Of a stretch of 64,000 bases of DNA, positions 35,901 through 50,675 are shown in pieces. The stretch is from the NCBI RefSeq assembly GCF_019112525.1, contig NZ_CP077800.1:992001-1056000 (forward strand). The letters are read 5' to 3'. The first letter of the stretch is position 1, and every line of letters starts with the position of its first letter. The position numbers were made by a program, and so were the translations under genes. The DNA comes from Modestobacter sp. L9-4 (GTDB taxonomy: Bacteria > Actinomycetota > Actinomycetes > Mycobacteriales > Geodermatophilaceae). The notes beneath the pieces were generated by a model. That model ran no database searches. It was given only the letters and a program-made list of their open reading frames with translations, and had not been told where the DNA came from.

Positions 35901-36793
35901 AGGGTGACGCCCCCGGCGGCGAGGTCCATGCGCAGTTGCTCCAGCTCCTGGGGGGTGGCGTCGACGAGCGGCGGGCGGACGGGGCCGGCCGGCAGCCCCA
36001 GCTCGCGCAGCGCCGCCTTGATCATGATCGTGCCCTGCGTGCGGAAGACGCCGGTGTAGACCGGCAGCAGCGCCTGGTTGACCGCGCGGGCGGTCACCAG
36101 GTCGCCGGCCTCGACCGCGGCGATGAGCTCGGCCAGCCGGGTGCCCACCAGGTGGCCGACCACGCTGACCACGCCCACCGCACCGGCGGCCAGCAGCGGC
36201 AGGTTGAGCATGTCCTCGCCGGAGTAGTAGGCGAGGTCGGTGCGGGCCAGGGTCCACATCACCGCGCCGAGGTCGCCCTTGGCGTCCTTCACCGCGACGA
36301 TGTTCGGGTGCTCGGCGGCCCGCACGAGGGTCTCGACCTCGATCGGCACGACCGACCGGGGCGGGATGTCGTAGAGCATCACCGGCAGGTCGGTGGAGTC
36401 CGCGACGGCGGTGAAGTGCCGCAGCAGCCCGGCCTGCGGGGGCTTGTTGTAGTACGGGGTCACCACGAGCAGGCCGTGCACGCCGAGCCGGGCAGCCGAC
36501 TGCGCCTTCTCGATCGAGTGCGCGGTGTCGTTGGTGCCCACCCCGGCGATGACGGTGGCCCGGTCGCCGACGGCGTCCAGCACCGCCTCCAGGACGGCGT
36601 GCTGCTCGGCGTCGCTGATGGTCGGCGACTCCCCGGTCGTGCCGAAGACCACCAGGCCGTCGTGGGACTGGCGGTCGACCAGGTGCGCGGCCAGCTCTTG
36701 CGCGCCGGAGAGGTCGATCGACCCGTCCTCGGTCAGCGGGGTGACCATGGCCGTGAGCACACGCCCGAAGGGCCGGGCGGGATCGGTGGTCAT
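35897..36793 (-). CDS. dapA: 4-hydroxy-tetrahydrodipicolinate synthase
   Basis: 298-residue (beta/alpha)8 aldolase that condenses pyruvate with aspartate semialdehyde in lysine/diaminopimelate synthesis. The Schiff-base lysine is K169 in IVAVKDAKGD; Tyr141 in VMLYDIPPRS and the pyruvate-binding GTTGES are in place. The ATG at 36793 follows a -10 TAGATT by exactly 6 nt, so the transcript is probably leaderless. The downstream rnj start overlaps its stop (GTGA), so the two are coupled. dapB, the next pathway enzyme, is about 12 kb away on the same strand. Confidence 0.96.
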   Translation of the reverse strand: MTTDPARPFGRVLTAMVTPLTEDGSIDLSGAQELAAHLVDRQSHDGLVVFGTTGESPTISDAEQHAVLEAVLDAVGDRATVIAGVGTNDTAHSIEKAQSAARLGVHGLLVVTPYYNKPPQAGLLRHFTAVADSTDLPVMLYDIPPRSVVPIEVETLVRAAEHPNIVAVKDAKGDLGAVMWTLARTDLAYYSGEDMLNLPLLAAGAVGVVSVVGHLVGTRLAELIAAVEAGDLVTARAVNQALLPVYTGVFRTQGTIMIKAALRELGLPAGPVRPPLVDATPQELEQLRMDLAAGGVTL

Positions 36794-36799
36794 GGTGGG

Positions 36800-36805
36800 A
36801 ATCTA
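36800..36805 (-). promoter_or_regulatory. -10 element for leaderless dapA transcript
   Basis: TAGATT on the minus strand, 6 nt before the dapA ATG. Confidence 0.55.
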
Positions 36806-36846
36806 CCGACCACCGCTCCCCCGGTCGCTCCCGCGGTGCCGGTGGG

Positions 36847-37599
36847 TCAGCCCTCGGTCACGTACGGGCTGGCCGCGACCTCGGTGCCGTCGGCCAGCGC
36901 GCTGATCCGGAAGTCGGAGAACACGTTGCCGGCGACCCGCTGCAGCTCCCGCAGGCACGCCACCGCCAGCTCCCGGATCTCCACGTCGGCGTGCTCGCTG
37001 GCCCGCATCGCGACGAAGTGCCGCCACGCGCGGTAGTTGCCGGTGACCACGATCCGGGTCTCGGTGGCGTTGGGCAGCACCGCGCGGGCGGCCTGGCGGG
37101 CCTGCTTGCGGCGCAGCGTGGCGTTGGGTGCGTCGGCGAAGCGCTCCTCCAGCCCCTCCAGCAGCTCGGTGTAGGCGGCCACCGCGGCCTCGGTGGCGGC
37201 GAGGAACTTCGCGTGCAGCACCGGGTCCTCGGCGATGGCGGTGGGCTCCACCACGGCGGCGTCGGTCTCGGGCACGTAGCGCTGGGAGAGCTGGCTGTAG
37301 GAGAAGTGCCGGTGCCGGATCAGCTCGTGGGTCAGCGACCGGGAGACCCCGGTGAGGTACATCGTCACCGAGCCGTGCTCGAGCACCGACAGGTGCCCGA
37401 CCTCGAGGATGTGCCGCAGGTACCCGGCGTTGGTGGCCGTCGCCGGGTTCGGCTTGGACCAGGACTGGTAGCAGGCCCGTCCGGCGAACTCCGCGAGCGC
37501 CTGCCCGCCGTCGGCGTCGGTCTCCCAGGGCACGTCCGCCGGCGGGGTGAACTGCGTCTGGGCGATGACCTGGACCCTCAGCGGGGCGATGGCGGGCAC
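36847..37599 (-). CDS. thyX: FAD-dependent thymidylate synthase ThyX
   Basis: 250-residue flavoenzyme that methylates dUMP using methylenetetrahydrofolate and reduced flavin. The ThyX signature RHR-x7-S is at residues 95-105 ([13 protein letters not shown]). Further support comes from [16 protein letters not shown] and the C-terminal [22 protein letters not shown]. The GTG at 37599 lies 7 nt after a TAGGCT -10 element, so it is probably leaderless. The gene follows dfrA-thyA on the same strand, 10 nt after the dfrA stop, placing both types of thymidylate synthase and DHFR side by side. Confidence 0.96.
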   Translation of the reverse strand: MPAIAPLRVQVIAQTQFTPPADVPWETDADGGQALAEFAGRACYQSWSKPNPATATNAGYLRHILEVGHLSVLEHGSVTMYLTGVSRSLTHELIRHRHFSYSQLSQRYVPETDAAVVEPTAIAEDPVLHAKFLAATEAAVAAYTELLEGLEERFADAPNATLRRKQARQAARAVLPNATETRIVVTGNYRAWRHFVAMRASEHADVEIRELAVACLRELQRVAGNVFSDFRISALADGTEVAASPYVTEG

Positions 37600-37606
37600 G
37601 CGGTCG

Positions 37607-37612
37607 AGCCTA
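37607..37612 (-). promoter_or_regulatory. -10 element for leaderless thyX transcript
   Basis: TAGGCT on the minus strand, 7 nt before the thyX GTG. It overlaps the dfrA stop codon. Confidence 0.5.
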
Positions 37613-38194
37613 CGAGGGTGCCGCGTCGTCCTCGGGCACCGCGGCGAGGGCGTCCGCCACGGCCTGCGCCGTCGCCGGCACACCGCCGTCCCGCGTCCAC
37701 ACCGAGACCGCGAACCGCAGACCGGACGACGACCGCAGCCACCCCCGGGCGGGCACCCGGGCCGACCGCGTCCAGCCGGCGTCGAGCGCGGGGGCGAACG
37801 TGTCGCCGGGGAACGCGGCGTCGATCTCGGTGGTGACGACCTCGGTCGCGTGCGGCAGGAGGGCTGCGTAGACCCCGCCGCCGCCGATCACCCACACGTC
37901 GTCGTCGCCGGCGAGCACGTCGGCGACCGACCGCGCCACCGGCACCCCGGTGTCGACGGCCGACAGCGTGGAGCTGAGGACGACGTTGCGCCGGCCCGGC
38001 AGCGGGCGGACCCGGGCCGGCAGCGACTCCCACGTGCGCCGGCCCATCACGACCGTCGACCCGAGGGTGAGCGCCTTGAACAGCCGGAGGTCCTCGGGCA
38101 GGTGCCAGGGCAGCGTCCCGTCGGCGCCGAGGACCCGGTCGTGGGCCTGCGCCCAGACCATCCGGACGGCGCCCGGGCCGGCCGGGGACGTCAC
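37610..38194 (-). CDS. dfrA: Dihydrofolate reductase
   Basis: 194-residue NADPH-dependent enzyme regenerating tetrahydrofolate after ThyA action. Typical elements: [48 protein letters not shown] and [17 protein letters not shown]. The GTG at 38194 overlaps the thyA stop by 4 nt (GTGA), indicating coupled translation. The protein is somewhat longer than the usual 160 residues, with about 30 extra at the Ala-rich C-terminus. Confidence 0.94.
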   Translation of the reverse strand: MTSPAGPGAVRMVWAQAHDRVLGADGTLPWHLPEDLRLFKALTLGSTVVMGRRTWESLPARVRPLPGRRNVVLSSTLSAVDTGVPVARSVADVLAGDDDVWVIGGGGVYAALLPHATEVVTTEIDAAFPGDTFAPALDAGWTRSARVPARGWLRSSSGLRFAVSVWTRDGGVPATAQAVADALAAVPEDDAAPS

Positions 38195-38997
38195 ACGGCC
38201 ACCTTGCCGCGGATCGCCGGGTGGTGCTGGTAGTCGAGCAGGTGGAACTGCTCGTAGCTGTGCTCGAACAGCGAGGGCGCCGGGTCGATCTCCAGCCGCG
38301 GGAAGGGGTACGGCTCCCGGGTCAGCTGCTCGCGCACCTGGGTCACGTGGTTGTCGTAGACGTGGCAGTCGCCACCGACCCAGATGAAGTCGCCCGGCTC
38401 GAGCCCGACCTGCTGGGCGACCATCTGGGTGAGCAGCGCGTAGCTGGCGATGTTGAAGGGGACGCCGAGGAACAGGTCGGCGCTGCGCTGGTAGAGCTGG
38501 CAGGACAACCGGCCGCCGCTGACGTGGAACTGGAAGAGGGCGTGGCAGGGCGCCAGGGCCATGTCCGGCAGCGCCCCGACGTTCCAGGCCGAGACGAGCA
38601 TCCGCCGGGAGTCCGGGTCGGTGCGCAGTGTCTCCAGGACGGTGGAGATCTGGTCGATCTCCCGGCCGTCGGGGGTGGGCCAGGAGCGCCACTGCACGCC
38701 GTAGACCGGCCCGAGGCTGCCGTCCTCGGCAGCCCACTCGTCCCAGATCGAGACGCCGTGCTCCTGCAGCCAGCGGACGTTGCCGTCGCCGCGGAGGAAC
38801 CACAGCAGCTCGTAGGCGATCGACCGGAAGTGCACGCTCTTCGTGGTCACCAGCGGGAACCCCTGGGACAGGTCGTAGCGCAGGCGCTCGCCGAACAGGC
38901 TGCGCGTGCCGGTGCCCGTGCGGTCGGACTTGGGCTCGCCGTGCTCCAGCACCCGCCGGAGCAGGTCCTCGTACTGGGTGTCCGGCTGCTGGGTCAC
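38191..38997 (-). CDS. thyA: Thymidylate synthase ThyA
   Basis: 268-residue classical thymidylate synthase. The catalytic cysteine is C151 in [64 protein letters not shown] and GDCHVYDNH are conserved. ThyA oxidises methylenetetrahydrofolate to dihydrofolate, which the overlapping dfrA product recycles. The GTG at 38997 has AGGAG 5 nt upstream. ThyX encoded just downstream would make it formally redundant. Confidence 0.97.
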   Translation of the reverse strand: MTQQPDTQYEDLLRRVLEHGEPKSDRTGTGTRSLFGERLRYDLSQGFPLVTTKSVHFRSIAYELLWFLRGDGNVRWLQEHGVSIWDEWAAEDGSLGPVYGVQWRSWPTPDGREIDQISTVLETLRTDPDSRRMLVSAWNVGALPDMALAPCHALFQFHVSGGRLSCQLYQRSADLFLGVPFNIASYALLTQMVAQQVGLEPGDFIWVGGDCHVYDNHVTQVREQLTREPYPFPRLEIDPAPSLFEHSYEQFHLLDYQHHPAIRGKVAV

Positions 38998-39064
38998 GCA
39001 CGCTCCTGGTCTGGTCGGGATGCCGCCGGCGCCGCGGCGGGTGCCCGCGACCGGCCACCCGATG

Positions 39065-40285
39065 CTAGGTGCCGGGTCCGACGAGAGCGGCGGTCAGGTC
39101 CGCGGCGAGGTCGCCGGCGTCGGCCACGGCGACGGTGTCCAGCTCCAGCCAGGCGGCCATCAGCCGCAGCTCGGCGGCCAGCTCGCGGGCCACCTCGACG
39201 ACGTCCACCCCGGCCTCGGCGTGGGCGGCCTGCACCCGCAGGACGCCGGCCTGCCGGTCGGCCTTGAGGTCGACCCGGGCGACGAGGGCGTCGCCGAGCA
39301 GGAAGGGCAGCACGTAGTAGCCGTGCACGCGCTTCGCGGCCGGCGTGTAGATCTCCAGCCGGTAGCGGAACCCGAAGAGGCGTTCGACCCGCGGTCGCTC
39401 CCAGACCAGCGAGTCGAAGGGCGACAGCAGCGCCCGGGCGCGGACCCACCGCGGCCGCCGCGCGTCGGGCACCAGCCAGGCCGGCCGGTCCCAGCCGGTG
39501 ACCTGCACCGGCGCCAGCTCGCCTGCGTCGGTGAGCTCGGCGATCGCGGTCCGGGCGTCAGTGGGTGAGAGGCGGAAGTAGTCGCGCAGGTCGGTCTCGG
39601 TGGCGACGCCGAGTGCGCGGGCGGCGGTGCGCACCAGCTCGCGCACGGCGTCCCCGCGCTCGGGGGTGGGCGCCTGCACGACGGCGGCGGGCAGCACCCG
39701 CTCGGTGAGGTCGTAGACGCGCTCGAACCCGGCGGTGCGCGCGCGGGCGGTGAGCGCGCCGGTGAAGAAGAGGTACTCCAGCGCGGCCTTGCCCTCGTGC
39801 CAGTTCCACATGCTGCCGGGCCGGTTGGGCCGCACCTCGGCGAGCTGGCTGGCCCTCAGCGGCCCGTCGACCCGGATGCGCTCCAGCAGGGCCGCGACGT
39901 ACTCGGGGCGCTCGCGCTGCACGCGCGTCATCGACCCCCAGGCCTCCTGCTCGACGGCGGCCATCCGCCAGCGCAGGTGCGGGTGCAACCGGACCGGCAG
40001 GAAGGAGGCCTCGTGCGCCCAGTACTCGACGACGTCGTGCCGCTCGTTCGCCAGCCGGTCGACCGCCGCCCGCGGGTAGGGGCCGAGCCGGCTGAAGTAC
40101 GGCAGGTAGTGCGAGCGGGACACGACGTTCACCGAGTCGATCTGGACGACGCCCAGCCGCTCGACGGTGCGCCGCAGCTGCCGGGTGCCCACCGGCCCGT
40201 CCGGGCGCGGGTCGGCGAACCCCTGGGCGGCCAGCGCGATGCGCCGGGCCAGTGCGGCCGGCAGCCGCTCGACGGTTGGCTCCAC
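39065..40285 (-). CDS. YcaQ/AlkX-like winged-helix DNA glycosylase family protein
   Basis: 406-residue protein of the HTH_42 (YcaQ/AlkZ) family, whose members excise bulky or crosslinked bases. The region [25 protein letters not shown] contains QID, the Q-x-D form of the catalytic motif reported for E. coli YcaQ (AlkZ has Q-x-Q). [22 protein letters not shown] and [27 protein letters not shown] are conserved further on. The start is GTG 40285; upstream in-frame sequence is Arg/Pro-rich shadow. It is divergent from the GNAT gene. Its activity on interstrand crosslinks is inferred from family. Confidence 0.85.
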   Translation of the reverse strand: MEPTVERLPAALARRIALAAQGFADPRPDGPVGTRQLRRTVERLGVVQIDSVNVVSRSHYLPYFSRLGPYPRAAVDRLANERHDVVEYWAHEASFLPVRLHPHLRWRMAAVEQEAWGSMTRVQRERPEYVAALLERIRVDGPLRASQLAEVRPNRPGSMWNWHEGKAALEYLFFTGALTARARTAGFERVYDLTERVLPAAVVQAPTPERGDAVRELVRTAARALGVATETDLRDYFRLSPTDARTAIAELTDAGELAPVQVTGWDRPAWLVPDARRPRWVRARALLSPFDSLVWERPRVERLFGFRYRLEIYTPAAKRVHGYYVLPFLLGDALVARVDLKADRQAGVLRVQAAHAEAGVDVVEVARELAAELRLMAAWLELDTVAVADAGDLAADLTAALVGPGT

Positions 40286-40350
40286 GACCGGTGATCCTGC
40301 CCGCCGGGTCCGACAGCCGACGAGCCGGCCGCGTCCCCCTCGGTCGCGCC

Positions 40351-40356
40351 TAGGCT
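40351..40356 (+). promoter_or_regulatory. -10 element for leaderless GNAT transcript
   Basis: TAGGCT, 6 nt before the GTG at 40363. Confidence 0.5.
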
Positions 40357-40362
40357 GCCGCC

Positions 40363-40935
40363 GTGGACACCCCGTCGCTGCGCCTGACCGGCTCGGCCGA
40401 GGTCTCCGTCCGTACGGCCGGCCCGGACGACGCGGCGGCGATCGCCCGTGTGCAGCTGGTGACCTGGCGGACCGCGTTCGGCGACCTGTTGCCGGCCGGC
40501 GTCCTCGACGCCTGGGACGACGCCGACGCGGCGGGGACCTGGCGCACCGCCCTCTCCGCTCCCCCGTCGCCGGCGCACAGCGTCCTGGTCGCCGTGGACG
40601 CCGGTGCCGTCGTCGGGTTCGCCGTGACCGCACCCGACGGGGCGGCACGCGAGCTGACCGTGCTGCTCGTGGAACCGCGCTGGGGACGCCGCGGCCACGG
40701 CAGCCGGCTGCTGGCCGCGGTCGCCGACCTGGCCCGGGCGGCAGGTGTCACCACCCTCACCAGCTGGCTGGCGGAACAGGACACGGTGACCGCCCGGTTC
40801 CTGGAGACGGCCGGCTGGGCGCCCGAGGGCGGTGTGCGTGTCCTGGAGTCCGGGGACGACGCCGTGCGGCAGGTGCGCTGGCACACCCGGCTGGACGGGG
40901 ACCACCCCGCCGCCGACCGAGAAGGGACATCGTGA
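40363..40935 (+). CDS. GNAT family N-acetyltransferase
   Basis: 190-residue acetyltransferase. The N-terminal strand-helix [25 protein letters not shown] and the acetyl-CoA pyrophosphate loop with [14 protein letters not shown] (Q/R-x-x-G-x-G/A type) are clear. [16 protein letters not shown] near the end is typical of the family. The GTG at 40363 is 6 nt after a TAGGCT -10, so the message is probably leaderless. The following DUF2461 gene overlaps it by 4 nt. Substrate unknown. Confidence 0.85.
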   Translation: MDTPSLRLTGSAEVSVRTAGPDDAAAIARVQLVTWRTAFGDLLPAGVLDAWDDADAAGTWRTALSAPPSPAHSVLVAVDAGAVVGFAVTAPDGAARELTVLLVEPRWGRRGHGSRLLAAVADLARAAGVTTLTSWLAEQDTVTARFLETAGWAPEGGVRVLESGDDAVRQVRWHTRLDGDHPAADREGTS

Positions 40936-41606
40936 GCTCTCCCCGCTTCACCGGCTTCCCCGACGAGGCGCTGGTCTTCTACGAGGGCCTCGAGGCCGAC
41001 AACAGCAGGACCTACTGGACCGGGCACCGCAGCGAGTACGAGACGCACGTCCGTGCTCCGATGCTGGCGCTCACCGAGGAGCTGACGGCCGAGTTCGGCA
41101 CGCCGAAGCTCTTCCGGCCCTATCGGGACGTCCGCTTCAGCCACGACAAGACGCCCTACAAGACCCACCAGGGCGCGGTCCTCCACCGGGACGGCGCGGG
41201 CCTCGGCTCGCTGTACGTCCAGGTGTCGGCGGACGGTCTGCTGGTCTCCGGTGGGTGCTGGCGTCTGCAGCCGGACCAGGTCGAGCGGTACCGGCGGGCG
41301 GTCGCCGACGACGTGCAGGGTCCGCGCCTGGAGCGTGAGGTCACGCGGCTGCGGGAGGCCGGGTTCCTCATCGACGGGGACCAGCTGGTGCGGGCCCCGC
41401 GTGGGCACGCCATGGACCACCCACGGATCGGGCTCCTCCGGCACCGGTCGCTGTACGCCTCCCAGGTGTGGGAGCCGGCGGAGTGGCTGCAGGAGCGCGC
41501 TGCCCTGGAGCGGGTGCGCGGTGCATGGCGGCAGTACGCCGCCCTCAACCAGTGGCTCGACGACAACGTGGGTGCCACCACCGCCGCACCCGACCGCCGC
41601 CGCTGA
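40932..41606 (+). CDS. DUF2461 family protein
   Basis: 224-residue cytosolic protein of the widespread DUF2461 family, whose function is unknown. Family landmarks: FTGFPDEALVFYEGLEADNSRTYW, KLFRPYRDVRFSHDKTPYKTHQGAVL, and SLYVQVSADGLLVSGGCWRLQPDQVERYR. The GTG at 40932 overlaps the GNAT stop by 4 nt (GTGA) and has GAAGGGA upstream, so it is translated with the acetyltransferase gene. It is the last plus-strand gene before the rRNA operon. Confidence 0.85.
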   Translation: MSSPRFTGFPDEALVFYEGLEADNSRTYWTGHRSEYETHVRAPMLALTEELTAEFGTPKLFRPYRDVRFSHDKTPYKTHQGAVLHRDGAGLGSLYVQVSADGLLVSGGCWRLQPDQVERYRRAVADDVQGPRLEREVTRLREAGFLIDGDQLVRAPRGHAMDHPRIGLLRHRSLYASQVWEPAEWLQERAALERVRGAWRQYAALNQWLDDNVGATTAAPDRRR

Positions 41607-42089
41607 CGCTGGAGTCGAGGCACGTGCTGACCGTTGCGCTGTGGACCTGGCATCGAGAGGTCGCAGCGCACGCTCAGCGCCGCGGACGCTCACAGCCCGG
41701 CATCGGTGGGTAACTGGCGCAGGCCCACCTCGCCGGTCGTGGTGACCCGTGGACGAGCGACCCACACGAAGGCGGGACCTGGGGGGACGGCCCGTGGACT
41801 TTCGTCAGGCCGGCAGGAGGGTTGCGTGCGTGCGCCTGTCGTCGTCACTCCGGTAGCGACATCGCGCGCGTGCGCCGGTTGTCGTCACTCCGGTAGGAGC
41901 GTTGCGTGCGTGCGCCGGTCGTCGAGTACCGCACGCCGGCCGAGCGCGTGCTGGCACTCACGTCCGCGACAGGTCCTGACGCGACAGATGCGGGACAGGC
42001 GACCGTGTAGCCGCAGCGATGCTGCAGGTATCGCTGCAGGGGTGCAGTTCCTGTCCGGACCGCCGATCGATAGTCCCCGGACATGCAGA
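41607..42089. other. Intergenic region between the DUF2461 gene and the rRNA operon end
   Basis: No gene is supported here. It contains a three-copy 40-bp direct repeat (41812-41930) and a small 8-bp inverted repeat GCAGCGAT/ATCGCTGC near 42012-42036. The rRNA terminator lies at its right edge. I see no tRNA. Confidence 0.6.
41812..41930. repeat. Three tandem 40-bp direct repeats
   Basis: Units at 41812-41851, 41852-41891 and 41892-41930 share a core of the form GCGTGCGCCGGTTGTCGTCA and repeat at exactly 40 bp. There are no unique spacers between units, so it is not a CRISPR array. The location is downstream of the rRNA operon terminator. Confidence 0.8.
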
Positions 42090-42121
42090 AACGGGGCCAC
42101 AGCTGATGCTGTGACCCCGTT
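42090..42121 (-). terminator. rRNA operon terminator
   Basis: 14-bp stem with one mismatch (42090-42103 and 42108-42121) and a 4-nt loop, followed on the minus strand by TTTCTG. It lies just beyond the 5S gene. Confidence 0.75.
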
Positions 42122-42133
42122 CCTGGGAGTTGT

Positions 42134-42252
42134 GTCCGGCGGCGTCCTACTCTCCCACCCCGTCCCCGGGGCAGTACCATCGGCGCTGAAAGGCTTAGCT
42201 TCCGGGTTCGGAATGAGACCGGGCGTTTCCCTTTCGCCATGACCGCCGTAAC
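42134..42252 (-). rRNA. rrf: 5S ribosomal RNA
   Basis: About 119 nt. Recognised from the minus-strand features GTTACGGCGGTCATGGCG at the 5' end, CCATTCCGAACCCGGAAGC type sequence (here TCATTCCGAACCCGGAAGC), GCCGATGGTACTGC and GGGAGAGTAGGACGCCGCCG. The 5' and 3' arms pair. Ends are accurate to a few bases. Confidence 0.95.
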
Positions 42253-42327
42253 GCTGTGAACTTATCGGGCCCACCCCACTCCACCCGGACCACCACACGA
42301 GAGTGCGGGGATCGGGTTGGGGGTGGG

Positions 42328-42361
42328 TTCCGTACGTTCAGAACCACACAGTGGACGCGAG
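42328..42361 (-). other. 3' half of the 23S rRNA processing stem
   Basis: 34 nt that pair at about 30 positions with 45626-45659. Together they flank the 23S gene and would form the long RNase III-type precursor stem. Confidence 0.7.
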
Positions 42362-42397
42362 ACAACTAGAAAAGCTATGAGGCTGGGTGTTGTGATG

Positions 42398-47585
<5,188 letters not shown>

Positions 47586-47774
47586 TTTGATCGCAGCTGA
47601 GACCAAGAGTTGGCACTCTCGTTCAATCAACCAAAGGAACCCAACGACATCCGAAGACACCGTATGGGGATTTGTTACTTGGCACTGACTTTCGGCACGC
47701 TGTTGAGTTCTCAAGGAGCGGACGCGCACGTTCCCCGACCGGTTCCCCGGTCGTTCTCCGTGACGGCTTGTCCC

Positions 47775-47803
47775 ACAGTACGCTGAGCACGGCTCGCTGT
47801 CAC
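47775..47803 (-). promoter_or_regulatory. rRNA promoter, downstream copy
   Basis: -35 GTGACA and -10 TACTGT on the minus strand, separated by exactly 17 nt. Confidence 0.65.
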
Positions 47804-47867
47804 ACCCTGGGGGTCTGACCTCGCGGCTCCCGGCCCTTCCGGCCCGGTCTCGCTCGGCGCAAAGAGA

Positions 47868-47896
47868 AAGTTACGCGGCGGGGAACGGGCCGTCAA
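47868..47896 (-). promoter_or_regulatory. rRNA promoter, upstream copy
   Basis: -35 TTGACG and -10 TAACTT on the minus strand, separated by exactly 17 nt. It is the best sigma-A/HrdB-type promoter in the window. Confidence 0.75.
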
Positions 47897-48060
47897 GCCG
47901 GCCGGAGGGTCCGGACACCCGATTTCGTGTTCCGGAGGCCGTCCGGAGCACGAACCCGCAGGTCAGCGCTGGTCGGTACCTACGAAATTGCGGCGCAGGT
48001 CACGTGAATGCCGGGTGTCCGGACGCCTCAGCAGTCACATCCGCCCCACGGGTCACGCGG

Positions 48061-49294
<1,234 letters not shown>

Positions 49295-49298
49295 GTGG

Positions 49299-50675
49299 TC
49301 AGGCGGCGAGCAGCCGGTCGAGGTCGCGCTCCCGGTAGGGACCCACGACCGCCAGGCAGGTCGGACGGGTGAACAGGTCGGCAGCGACAGCGGCCACCTG
49401 CTCCTCGTCCACGCCGTCGAGCAGGTCGAGCACCGACCGCACGGGCAGGTACTCCCCGAAGGACAGCTCGCTCTTGCCCAGCCGGCTCATCCGTGACCCG
49501 GTGTCCTCCAGCCCCAGGACAAGACCGCCCTTGAGCTGACCGCGCGCCCGCGCGACCTCCTCGGCCGTCAGCCCCGTCGCTGCTGCCTCGGCCAGACAGG
49601 CACGGACCAGCCCGAGCACCTCCGGCACGCGCTTGGGCGAGCACCCGGCGTAGACGGAGAAGCTGCCCGCACCGGCGTAGTGGGTCAACGAGGAGCCCAC
49701 GCTGTAGACGAGCCCCCGCTTCTCCCGGATCTCCTGGAACAACCGGGAGCTCATGCCACCACCGACCGCGGCGTCCAGCACGGCGGCCGCGTACCGCCGG
49801 TCGTCCAGCCGGCCCATGCCCAGACCACCCAGCAGCAGGTGCGTCTGCTCGGTCGTCCGGCGGATGAGCCCGCCCGGGCGGGCCGGTGCGCTGAGGTCGA
49901 CGTCGTCCCCCGACCGGAGCGGGTCCGGCCGCGAGTCCCCCGACAGCCGGTCGCCGAAGGCGGCGGTGACCAGCCCCAGCACCTGGGCGTGGTCGATCCG
50001 CCCGGCGGCCGAGACGACGATCGAGGGCACCGCGTACCGCTCGCGGTACCAGCCGTCGACGTCGTCGCGGGTGAGCGCCTCGATCGACTCCACGGTGCCG
50101 AGCACCGACCGGCCCAGCGGGGTGTCCCCGAAGAGCGTCTCGGCGAAGAGGTCGTGCACGGCGTCGGCGGGCTCGTCGTCGCGCATGGCGATCTCCTCGA
50201 GCACCACCGTGCGCTCGGACTCCAGGTCCGGTGCCGTGTTGAGCGCCTCGGTGACCAGGTCACCCAGCAACGTCACCGCCAGCGGCAGGTCGCTGGCGAG
50301 CACGTTGGCGTAGTAGCAGGTGTGCTCCTTGGCGGTGAAGGCGTTCATCTCACCGCCCACGGCGTCCATCGCGGTGGCGATCTCCAGTGCCGTGCGGCTG
50401 CGCGTCCCCTTGAACAGCAGGTGCTCCAGGAAGTGCGACGACCCGCCGACCGCGGGGCTCTCGTCCCGCGAGCCCACGCCCACCCAGATGCCCAGCGTCG
50501 CCGACAGCACCCCGGGCATCGTCTCGGTGATCACGCGCAGCCCACCGGGCAGCTCGGTGCGCTCCACCCGGCCGCCGAACTCGTCGACGTCCAGCACCTC
50601 GGTCACGCCGACCGGGGCCGGGGCGGACGCCGCAGCGCCCACCCCGGCCCCGGTCAGACCGTGCGACGTGGTCAT
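49299..50675 (-). CDS. M16 family zinc peptidase
   Basis: 458-residue pitrilysin/insulinase-type peptidase (PepR/YmxG group commonly found after pnp). The inverted zinc motif HxxEH is HFLEH at residues 81-85, with the distal glutamate in [12 protein letters not shown] near residue 160. The second domain has [22 protein letters not shown]. The ATG at 50675 overlaps the pnp stop by 4 nt (ATGA). The substrate is unknown; the pnp neighbourhood is conserved in actinobacteria and firmicutes. Confidence 0.93.
   Translation of the reverse strand: MTTSHGLTGAGVGAAASAPAPVGVTEVLDVDEFGGRVERTELPGGLRVITETMPGVLSATLGIWVGVGSRDESPAVGGSSHFLEHLLFKGTRSRTALEIATAMDAVGGEMNAFTAKEHTCYYANVLASDLPLAVTLLGDLVTEALNTAPDLESERTVVLEEIAMRDDEPADAVHDLFAETLFGDTPLGRSVLGTVESIEALTRDDVDGWYRERYAVPSIVVSAAGRIDHAQVLGLVTAAFGDRLSGDSRPDPLRSGDDVDLSAPARPGGLIRRTTEQTHLLLGGLGMGRLDDRRYAAAVLDAAVGGGMSSRLFQEIREKRGLVYSVGSSLTHYAGAGSFSVYAGCSPKRVPEVLGLVRACLAEAAATGLTAEEVARARGQLKGGLVLGLEDTGSRMSRLGKSELSFGEYLPVRSVLDLLDGVDEEQVAAVAADLFTRPTCLAVVGPYRERDLDRLLAA

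Larger units (their letters stand above)
47586..48060 (-). promoter_or_regulatory. rRNA operon leader and promoter region
   Basis: 475 bp between dapB and the 16S gene. It holds two promoters (see the entries at 47775 and 47868) and a leader with CTTGAGAACTC near 47705-47714, similar to the element in the 16S-23S spacer and plausibly part of antitermination or processing signals. No protein gene is supported here. Confidence 0.75.

Noticed and set aside
41812-41930. Possible CRISPR array
   Set aside because: Three abutting 40-bp units without spacers.
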